Shown piece by piece: positions 9,711 through 15,216 of a DNA stretch of 15,216 nt. Position numbers and translations under genes: made by a program. The DNA comes from Desulfobacteraceae bacterium UBA5852 (lineage in GTDB: Bacteria > Desulfobacterota > Desulfobacteria > Desulfobacterales > UBA5852), in assembly GCA_002432195.1 (NCBI GenBank), contig DJGG01000231.1, forward strand, positions 17,002-32,217. Direction: 5' to 3'. How positions within the stretch are numbered: position 1 is the stretch's first letter; every line of letters begins with the position of its first letter. Under the pieces are notes generated by a model. It worked only from the letters and a program-made list of their open reading frames with translations, had not been told where the DNA came from and searched no databases.

Positions 9711-9918
9711 CCGACTGGCGTCGGCATTGCGGACGTTAGCGCTCAGGCAGCATGCCGCGACGCCGATGCCCCCAAGCGGCACCTTTGGGAGCATCACCGG
9801 GAATGGACGCCCGCCGTGCCGGCAGGACGACCGGCGGGACAGGCTCGAGGAGCGGGAACCCTCTGCGGGCAACGAGCCGCACCTACCCGGCGGCGCCGTG
9901 ATCACCCAAAACCAACAT

Positions 9919-9936
9919 GGAACCCTGAACGGTTCC
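9919..9936 (+). promoter_or_regulatory. Stem-loop abutting the ribosome site of the PRC-barrel gene
   Basis: GGAACC-CTGAAC-GGTTCC forms a perfect 6-bp stem with a 6-nt loop. It ends 1 nt before GGAGG (9938-9942), which sits 5 nt before ATG 9948. A stem in this place could stabilise the mRNA or tune translation (inference). Confidence 0.4.
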
Positions 9937-9947
9937 GGGAGGTACGC

Positions 9948-10460
9948 ATGAAAGTCCATATTTGCGCGCTGCTCACAGCGCTGGCCCTTGTGACCCTGGG
10001 GTTGGCCCCCTTGCCGGCCGGAGCACAGTCCACCTATGCGCCGGACGAAAGCGAGCCCATGATGTCCCCCAGAGCGAAGATGATGGAGAAAATGCCCATG
10101 GGCACCCACTTCGAGGGCTCCCACCGCGCCAGCCGGCTGATCGGCAGGGTGGTGACCAACGAGCAGGGTGAGGAACTCGGCAGGATCGACGACCTGATCG
10201 TCGACGCCGACGGGAAGGTCAATTACCTGGTCTTCTCGCGAGGCGGCATGCTGGGCTTCGGGGCGGACCGCGTCGCGGTCCCCGTGTCCGCCGCCCGGCC
10301 GCGCTTCGACATGAACGATCGCTGCATCGTCAAGATCGACAAACAGACCCTCGACACCGCCCCGAGCTTCGCCAGCAACCAGTGGCCGGATTTTTCCGAC
10401 CCCAGTTGGCAACAGGAGGTCCGCGGTTATTTCCGGACCAGCGAAGGCGAATCGCCCTGA
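9948..10460 (+). CDS. Exported PRC-barrel domain protein with Met-rich N-terminal segment
   Basis: A 170-residue protein. The start ATG 9948 has GGAGG 5 nt upstream; the open frame continues further upstream but without a signal peptide. Residues 1-26 are a signal peptide (MKVHICALLTALALVTLG...PAGAQ). Residues 38-51 are unusually rich in Met (M38, M39, M45, M46, M49, M51). The PRC-barrel occupies about 60-135: 'ASRLIGRVVTNEQGEELGRIDDL', 'IVDADGKVNYLVFSRGG', 'RVAVPVSA'. The C-terminus has 'WPDFSDPSWQQEVRGYF'. PRC-barrel domains occur in RimM and the photosynthetic reaction-centre H subunit; stand-alone exported ones are common in Proteobacteria but their role is unclear. It is a single-gene unit with its own terminator (10559-10594). 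Confidence 0.88.
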   Translation: MKVHICALLTALALVTLGLAPLPAGAQSTYAPDESEPMMSPRAKMMEKMPMGTHFEGSHRASRLIGRVVTNEQGEELGRIDDLIVDADGKVNYLVFSRGGMLGFGADRVAVPVSAARPRFDMNDRCIVKIDKQTLDTAPSFASNQWPDFSDPSWQQEVRGYFRTSEGESP

Positions 10461-10558
10461 CTCACCGGGCCGCTGGGCCTGCGGCGGTCTTCCGCGGCGG
10501 GACTTGCCCGCTCTGGTCGGCGCCCGCCCGGCGGCATGACCCCGAACCTTACCACCCG

Positions 10559-10594
10559 GCCGGCAGACCATGCGTCTGCCGGCTTCCGCATTTT
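10559..10594 (+). terminator. Intrinsic terminator of the PRC-barrel gene
   Basis: A perfect 10-bp stem GCCGGCAGAC / GTCTGCCGGC with a 5-nt loop, followed by TTCCGCATTTT, about 100 nt after the PRC stop. On the opposite strand the hairpin is not followed by T residues, so it mainly serves the + strand. Confidence 0.7.
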
Positions 10595-10624
10595 GGCCCG
10601 CAGGGGCGTTCGGATGACCGCCGG

Positions 10625-11980
10625 CTAGCGCCGGACCCCGACACCGGCCGGCTCGATGTCGCAGACGGGCGCGGCAAGGGCCGCCGCGGAGGCGCAACGG
10701 CGAAAGAAGGCCGCCGCCGGGGCCTCGGGCGTGGAAGGTCCGGCGGCTTCGGCGAGAACCTCCAGGCTGCGGCGGTAGTCCCGCACCAGGGTCGTGCGGT
10801 GGTCGGCCGTCAGGTCCAGGGTGGTGCCGTCTTCCAACCGCAGGTGCGGCTGCCGGAGGTTGGCCTCCAAGCGGTCCACATACAGCAGCGTGTGCAGAAA
10901 CGAGGTGCAGAATTCGTCGATGTTCTCCCTGGCGTGCCCGCCCGACCGGCCGACGAGGAAGTTGCGCTCATCGATGAAGGGCAGGAACACCGCTGTGCCG
11001 CCGGGAGGCGGAGCGGTGCGGGGGGGAAGGCGGCCGCCCGCCACCAGGGCAAAGCGTTCCATGGACAGGGGGCCGAACCCGTGCAGGTCCGCGAAAAGCT
11101 CGCGCACCGCGGAGCGCCCGGTGTACCCTTGGCGGTCCACCACGAGGTGGAGGGTTTCGTGCTCGGCCATGCTGCCCAGCTCGCCGGGGGGCTGGTTCCA
11201 GAGGGTCCCCGCGTACAGCCAGATCTCGGCCTGCCCGGTAACGGTCAAGGCGTTGTCGGGGCCCTGGTAGTCCAGCACATTGACATAGCGCACCAGATCC
11301 CCCCCGAAGGCCTGCTCCACCCGGGCGATGCCCTCGGCCATTTCCCGGACCCTCCGGGCGAGATCGTCGCCGCGCCGGCGGAATTCCTCCAGGTCGGAAC
11401 CGATATAGCGGAAGCCGGGGCCCCGGCCGGCGGCGGGGTCCTCGGCCCCCGGCGGAGTGAGCGCCTGGTAGCCCCGCTGGCGGATGGCCAGCTCCCAGGC
11501 CCCGTCGGCGTCCTCGATGGAAAGACCGAACCGTTCGCCAGGGCTCACGGCATCCCCCCGTATGCGGGGGAAATAGGCGTAGCGCTGCCCGCCGCCGGTC
11601 ACTCTGCCATCGGCCACGAGAACGCGGGAGGCCATCTCGCGGGGTTGGCCGCCAGGGGGCACCACGGAGGCCACGAGGTCCGGGCAGCGGCTTACCACCG
11701 TCACGCCGGCGACATAGCCCCGCACAGCCAGTTCGCGACCGGCCATCAGGTCCTTGCGGGGCCAAACTGTCTCGCGGGGGCGCCCGTCCACCACCTCGAG
11801 GAGGCACACGGCCTCCACGTGTTCCGGGAGCTGTCGGGATGGCAGGGATTCGGCGGCCTCGGCCTCGCTCCCCGGGATGAGGGGACGGGAAGGCGCCATC
11901 CGGACCACCGGCCCGAATACGGGAAACGCCAACAGGATCAGACAAACCAGAGCAAATCGACCTGCAGATATCATGACCAT
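10625..11980 (-). CDS. Putative exported zinc metallopeptidase (HExxH)
   Basis: A protein of 451 residues if it starts at ATG 11980. Residues 1-26 contain a hydrophobic segment (GRFALVCLILLAFPVFG), a signal peptide or membrane anchor. About 50-175 looks like a beta-rich domain ('YVAGVTVVSRC', 'GERFGLSIEDADGAWELAIRQ'). A helical stretch follows (195-225), then 'SMAEHETLHLVV' with the zincin motif HETLH (274-278). E294 in 'RELFADLHGFG', 15 residues after the second His, is a candidate third zinc ligand of a gluzincin (inference). A later conserved-looking block is 'NIDEFCTSFLHTLLY' (353-367). I do not recognise the family. The start is uncertain: no good ribosome site precedes 11980, and in-frame ATGs at 11974, 12025, 12031 and 12055 are alternatives. 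It is convergent with the PRC gene. Confidence 0.75.
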   Translation of the reverse strand: MVMISAGRFALVCLILLAFPVFGPVVRMAPSRPLIPGSEAEAAESLPSRQLPEHVEAVCLLEVVDGRPRETVWPRKDLMAGRELAVRGYVAGVTVVSRCPDLVASVVPPGGQPREMASRVLVADGRVTGGGQRYAYFPRIRGDAVSPGERFGLSIEDADGAWELAIRQRGYQALTPPGAEDPAAGRGPGFRYIGSDLEEFRRRGDDLARRVREMAEGIARVEQAFGGDLVRYVNVLDYQGPDNALTVTGQAEIWLYAGTLWNQPPGELGSMAEHETLHLVVDRQGYTGRSAVRELFADLHGFGPLSMERFALVAGGRLPPRTAPPPGGTAVFLPFIDERNFLVGRSGGHARENIDEFCTSFLHTLLYVDRLEANLRQPHLRLEDGTTLDLTADHRTTLVRDYRRSLEVLAEAAGPSTPEAPAAAFFRRCASAAALAAPVCDIEPAGVGVRR

Positions 11981-12231
11981 CCATCGCCGGTGGGAGCCGG
12001 CAGGGGGGAACCCCGGGAAATACATCGCCATCGACCGGCGACTGCAGGACTCCATACCGGAGGCACGGCCGTCTGTCAATCGCACCGGCCCGCAACAGGT
12101 TGGCGGCCGGCGGCCCCTGGCGGTCGCCGCAAGGGTTGCTTTGCCGTGTGCCCCCGGAAACGGCCACCACCGGACGATCCGGAGGGCCAACGGCAGGATG
12201 TGCCGATGCGGCGGAGGCCCTCGCAAACCTC

Positions 12232-12283
12232 GTCGGCGGAGCCGACTCGTCGCGGGCGGGAAGAGGTCGGCCCGTCGGCCGAC
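12232..12283 (-). terminator. Two GTCGGC/GCCGAC hairpins after the 102-residue gene
   Basis: GTCGGCC-CGTC-GGCCGAC (12266-12283) and GTCGGC-GGA-GCCGAC (12232-12246) are adjacent inverted repeats with nearly the same arms, starting 53 nt past the stop at 12337. Read leftward, the first is followed by a pyrimidine run (CTCTTCCC) rather than a true U tract. They may form a weak or Rho-assisted terminator. The rest of the 11981-12336 gap is GC-rich and shows no gene or convincing promoter. Confidence 0.3.
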
Positions 12284-12336
12284 AACCTTCCCGCGGGCCG
12301 GCGACGCATCCGGCCGCCGCTAGCGTCACCGTGCGG

Positions 12337-12645
12337 TCAGGGCAGGTCCGTGGGCCTGGTGATCTCGCAGGCGTCCTCGGGGCAGAAGAGGTTGAGCCAG
12401 AAGCCCTTCCGGCCCTTGTGCACCTCCGCCCGGATGGGAATGGAGACGCGGTCCGCCTCCCCCAGGCAGGCGTCGTCCGGGCAGACCACCTCCATCCAAA
12501 CCCCCGCAGCCCCTGATCCCTCAGCGGCCTCCCGCTTCTCCCGCGGCAGCGCGCGCACCTCCTCCGCGCTCAACAGGCGCGCCTGGGGCACGAAAACCTT
12601 GAGCCGCGATCCCTTCTCGATCTCGATGCTATGCGTGGAAGCCAT
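12337..12645 (-). CDS. Small protein with two CPxDAC motifs
   Basis: A 102-residue protein, unrecognised. ATG 12645 follows AAAGGAGAGG with about 5-8 nt spacing, a good ribosome site. There is no signal peptide or membrane segment. The key feature is a duplicated motif: CPDDAC (55-60, in 'WMEVVCPDDACLG') and CPEDAC (88-93, in 'FWLNLFCPEDACEI'). Each follows a short hydrophobic beta-like strand, so the protein looks like two related hairpins that could bring four cysteines together as a zinc or iron-sulfur site, or a redox pair (inference). The N-terminal half (EIEKGSRLKVFVPQARLLSAEE) is charged. It has its own ribosome site and is 348 bp from the copper ATPase, so a shared role is not established. 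Confidence 0.75.
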   Translation of the reverse strand: MASTHSIEIEKGSRLKVFVPQARLLSAEEVRALPREKREAAEGSGAAGVWMEVVCPDDACLGEADRVSIPIRAEVHKGRKGFWLNLFCPEDACEITRPTDLP

Positions 12646-12993
12646 GTGGCCTCTCCTTTCATTAGGGGTTGACTCCGTGAAGCGTCACCGTTGCCGTTTA
12701 AAGACCGCTTCCGGCCTCGGGTGGTATCCCCCCGCCGCGGGCGGTCCGTCCCCCGCCGCCGGGATTGGCCTGTCGGCGACCCGGCGCCCGCGCCCACCCG
12801 GGCGCTTGCACCTCGATCCCCGGGCACGGTGGGGAACTCCCCGCGAGGGGTGTGCACAACATAAAGCGCTTACCGGCGTGCCACAAGGTGCGTTCCCGCG
12901 GAGGCGGACGGGCGCGCCTTGCCGTTCCCTGCCGCGCCCGCCCGGCGGCCCGCCGCCGGTTTCGCCACAGGCGGCCGACCTGGGCCGGCCGCC
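12646..12993. other. Intergenic region with several GC stem-loops, no gene seen
   Basis: Between the small CPxDAC gene and the copper ATPase. It contains an 8-bp stem CGGGCGCG/CGCGCCCG (12909-12916 with 12933-12940), a GGCGG/CCGCC inverted repeat just beyond it, and the octamer palindrome AAGCGCTT (12864-12871). Open frames here are compositional only. The promoter of the small gene should lie here, but no box pair stands out. Confidence 0.4.
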
Positions 12994-12994
12994 T
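12969..12994 (-). terminator. Strong stem-loop starting at the copper ATPase stop codon
   Basis: AGGCGGCCG (12969-12977) pairs perfectly with CGGCCGCCT (12986-12994) across an 8-nt loop. The arm begins within the TGA stop of the ATPase gene. No U tract follows on the minus strand, so it may be a 3' mRNA-stabilising hairpin rather than a classical intrinsic terminator. Confidence 0.45.
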
Positions 12995-15168
12995 CAGAGC
13001 CTTGCCGTTCGCAGCCGCAAGGCATTGCCCACCACGGACACCGAGCTCAAACTCATGGCCGCCGCGGCCACCATGGGCGACAGCAGCCATCCGAATGCCG
13101 GGTAGAGCACACCGGCGGCGATTGGGACACCCACGCCATTGTAGATGAAAGCGAAAAACAGGTTCTGCCAGATGTTGCGCATGGTGGCTTGGGAAAGCTG
13201 GCGCGCCCGAACGATGCCCCGCAAGTCGCCCTTCACCAAGGTGACCCGGGCGCTTTCCATGGCCACATCGGTGCCGGTGCCCATGGCAATGCCCACATCC
13301 GCCTGGGCCAAGGCCGGGGCGTCATTGATCCCGTCGCCCGCCATGGCCACCACCCTGCCGTCCCTCTGGAGCCGGCGGACGGCGTCGGCTTTGGCCTCGG
13401 GCAGCACCCCGGCCACGAAATCGTCGATACCCAGCTTGTCGGCCACCGCCTTGGCCGTGGTTTCGTTGTCACCGGTGAGCATGACCATACGAATTTTCGC
13501 GGCACGGAGCCTCTCGATGGCTTCGGGGGTGGTTTCCTTGATGGGGTCGGCGACACCCACCAGGCCCGCCGGCTTGCCGTCGACGGCCACCAACATGACC
13601 GTTTTGCCGGCGGCGCGCAGGCCCTCGGCCTCGGCATCCAGGACCGACGCCGTTACGCCGTGATCTTCGAGCAGCGCGGCATTGCCCAGGAGCACTTGGC
13701 GATGGTCCACCCGGCCGGAAACCCCCTTGCCGGTATGGGCGTCGAACGCCTCGGCATCCTGAAGGTCGATGCCCCGAGCCTGGGCGCCTTCGACGATGGC
13801 CGCCGCCAGGGGATGCTCGCTGGCCCGCTCGAGGCTGGCCGCCAGACACAGGAGATTCCCATCCTCCCACCCATCCACCGGGACCACATCGGTCAGCCGG
13901 GGCTTGCCTTCCGTCAGGGTGCCGGTCTTGTCCACCACCAGGGTATTCACCTTGTGCAGGATTTCGATGGACTCGGCGTCTTTGAACAACACCCCGAAGG
14001 AGGCGCCCTTGCCGGTTGCCACCATTATGGACATGGGGGTGGCCAGGCCCAGCGCGCAGGGACAAGCGATGATCAGCACCGAAACCGCGACGATCATGCC
14101 ATGGGCCATGCGGGGTTCAGGGCCTGCCAGAGACCAGACCCCAAACGCGATGGCGGCCACGGCCAGGACCGCCGGCACGAACCAGGCGGCAACCGTATCG
14201 GCCAGTCTTTGGATCGGTGCCCGGCTGCGCTGGGCTTCGGCCACCAGATGGACGATCTGGGAAAGGACCGTATCGGCACCGACCTTCTCGGCCCGGATCA
14301 CCAGGGACCCGGTGGCATTGACCGTGGCGCCGATCACCTTATCCCCATCCTTTTTCTCCACCGGAATGGGCTCGCCGGTGATCATCGATTCATCGACGCT
14401 GCTGGAACCCTCCAGCACGAGACCATCCACCGGGATCTTCTCCCCCGGCCGGACCCTGAGCCGGTCGTCGACCTGGACCTGGTCCAGGGGCACGTCCCGT
14501 TCGGTATCGTCTTCGTCGATGCGCCGGGCGGTCTTGGGAGCCAGCCCCAGCAGCGCCTTGATGGCCGCACCGGTGCGACTCCGGGCACGCAGTTCGAGCA
14601 TCTGTCCCAGGAGGACCAGGGTGACGATCACGGCCGCGGCTTCGAAGTAAACCCCCACGGCGCCCTCCGCGGACCGGAAGGATGCCGGAAAAATCTCCGG
14701 AAACCCTACGGCCACGACGCTGTAAAGATAGGCCACACCGGTTCCCAGGCCGATGAGGGTGAACATGTTCAGGTTCCAGGAAACCACCGATTTCCAGAAA
14801 CGCACGAAGAAGACCCACCCGCACCACAGGACGACGGGAGTGGCCATGACGAGTTCGGCCCACTGAAGCCTCTGGGGGTCGAACCATGTCTCGATGAACC
14901 CCAGGCCGATCATGTGACGCATGGCGATCAGCATCAAGGGCAGGCTCAATACCGCGGCCACCCCGAAACGGTTGCGCATGCCGAGGTATTCCCGGTTGTC
15001 GTCATCCTCCAGGTCCACCGCGCGTGGCTCCAGGGCCATGCCGCACTTGGGGCAATCGCCGGGAGCATCCCGGACGACCTCCGGATGCATGGGGCAGGTG
15101 TACGACAATTTTTTTCCCTTGTCCTTGGACATCTCCTTCTTGGCGAAGGTTTCTGTCTGATTGCCCAT
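12994..15168 (-). CDS. copA: Copper-type P1B ATPase with N-terminal heavy-metal-binding domain
   Basis: A 724-residue inner-membrane pump that probably exports Cu+ (or Ag+) from the cytosol using ATP. Residues 22-49 form a small domain with 'YTCPMHPEV' and 'CPKCGMALEP' (C25, H28, C39, C42) instead of the usual GMxCxxC HMA domain. Transport and catalytic motifs are intact: TGE actuator (264-266), CPC in the membrane (369-371), DKTGT with phospho-Asp D413, the HP pair (452-453), 'MLTGDN' and 'GDGINDAP' (611-618). YN (676-677) and MSLSS (705-709) in the last helices are the residues that mark Cu+-selective P1B-1 pumps. ATG 15168 was chosen because GGAGG lies 5 nt upstream (15174-15178); the longer frame would start at a GTG overlapping that site. 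No chaperone or CueR-like regulator is in the window. Confidence 0.93.
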   Translation of the reverse strand: MGNQTETFAKKEMSKDKGKKLSYTCPMHPEVVRDAPGDCPKCGMALEPRAVDLEDDDNREYLGMRNRFGVAAVLSLPLMLIAMRHMIGLGFIETWFDPQRLQWAELVMATPVVLWCGWVFFVRFWKSVVSWNLNMFTLIGLGTGVAYLYSVVAVGFPEIFPASFRSAEGAVGVYFEAAAVIVTLVLLGQMLELRARSRTGAAIKALLGLAPKTARRIDEDDTERDVPLDQVQVDDRLRVRPGEKIPVDGLVLEGSSSVDESMITGEPIPVEKKDGDKVIGATVNATGSLVIRAEKVGADTVLSQIVHLVAEAQRSRAPIQRLADTVAAWFVPAVLAVAAIAFGVWSLAGPEPRMAHGMIVAVSVLIIACPCALGLATPMSIMVATGKGASFGVLFKDAESIEILHKVNTLVVDKTGTLTEGKPRLTDVVPVDGWEDGNLLCLAASLERASEHPLAAAIVEGAQARGIDLQDAEAFDAHTGKGVSGRVDHRQVLLGNAALLEDHGVTASVLDAEAEGLRAAGKTVMLVAVDGKPAGLVGVADPIKETTPEAIERLRAAKIRMVMLTGDNETTAKAVADKLGIDDFVAGVLPEAKADAVRRLQRDGRVVAMAGDGINDAPALAQADVGIAMGTGTDVAMESARVTLVKGDLRGIVRARQLSQATMRNIWQNLFFAFIYNGVGVPIAAGVLYPAFGWLLSPMVAAAAMSLSSVSVVGNALRLRTARL

Positions 15169-15173
15169 CGGTG

Positions 15174-15178
15174 CCTCC
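15174..15178 (-). promoter_or_regulatory. Ribosome site deciding the copper ATPase start
   Basis: GGAGG with a 5-nt spacer to ATG 15168. The upstream in-frame GTG (15180) overlaps this site and is therefore unlikely to be the start. Confidence 0.65.
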
Positions 15179-15204
15179 ACGTTGTGACCGTCCTCATAAC
15201 AGGC

Positions 15205-15213
15205 TGTGGATAA
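15205..15213 (-). other. Perfect DnaA-box sequence at the right edge
   Basis: TTATCCACA on the minus strand matches the consensus DnaA box exactly, about 37-45 bp upstream of the copper ATPase start. It is a single site with no AT-rich unwinding region or replication gene visible, so an origin is not supported. It may be a chance match or a DnaA-responsive site. Confidence 0.3.
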
Positions 15214-15216
15214 TCT

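Noticed and set aside
12909..12960. Clustered GC inverted repeats as a possible mobile-element end
   Set aside because: No transposase, target duplication or matching second end; they fit transcript-end hairpins or GC composition.
10382..13105. 907-codon + strand open frame across the metallopeptidase and the CPxDAC gene
   Set aside because: It crosses several genes and intergenic gaps with Arg/Pro/Gly-rich translation, and begins inside the PRC gene.
12919..15213. Long + strand open frame (764 codons) opposite the copper ATPase
   Set aside because: Mirror-frame shadow of a clear P-type ATPase; low-complexity Gly/His/Asp content and no ribosome site.

Overview
This is a GC-rich stretch (by eye about two thirds G+C) of a diderm bacterial chromosome. 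Several genes encode exported proteins, including an outer-membrane beta-barrel ending in Phe, and there are good Shine-Dalgarno sites and sigma70-like promoter boxes. Protein style (a GlpD of the 'IGGGATGLG...KGTSSRSTKLVHGG' type, a GAF/multi-PAS hybrid kinase, an Asp-rich porin) suggests Proteobacteria in the broad sense, perhaps Desulfobacterota or a GC-rich gammaproteobacterium. The sequence alone does not decide which. No tRNA, rRNA, CRISPR array, insertion sequence or phage gene was seen. It looks like ordinary housekeeping and envelope territory rather than a mobile island.

Layout from left to right. 1-519 (-) is the 5' part of an exported FlgT-like protein cut by the window edge, with a C9 tract just upstream of its ribosome site. 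758-2182 (-) is an outer-membrane porin followed by a terminator hairpin. Its probable promoter lies about 270 bp upstream, and the spacer of that promoter holds a terminator-like hairpin for the gene before it. 2558-4117 (-) is the FAD-dependent glycerol-3-phosphate dehydrogenase GlpD. It is preceded by a PaaI-type thioesterase at 4193-4660 (-), probably in the same transcript. An AT-rich island near 4798-4850 looks like a two-way promoter serving this pair and the rightward gene 4977-7979 (+), a 1000-residue GAF-PAS-PAS-PAS-HisKA-HATPase-REC hybrid histidine kinase.

The kinase converges on a leftward pair: an exported DUF1287 protein (8869-9489) and a HisN-like phosphatase of the inositol monophosphatase family (8039-8815). 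A 458-bp divergent intergenic region separates these from 9948-10460 (+), an exported PRC-barrel protein with a Met-rich N-terminal segment and a strong downstream terminator. It converges on 10625-11980 (-), a membrane-anchored or secreted putative HExxH zinc metallopeptidase. Next come 12337-12645 (-), a 102-residue protein with two CPxDAC motifs, and 12994-15168 (-), a copper-type P1B ATPase whose N-terminus carries a small CPMHP/CPKCGM metal-binding domain instead of an HMA domain.

The genes do not form one pathway. The thioesterase/glpD and DUF1287/hisN pairs are likely co-transcribed; the others look like single units. No complete new system is evident. The items most worth a second look are the paired-CPxDAC small protein, the uncharacterised metallopeptidase, the leader motif shared by porin and glpD, the C9 tract, the Met-rich PRC protein, and the overlapping terminator and promoter upstream of the porin.
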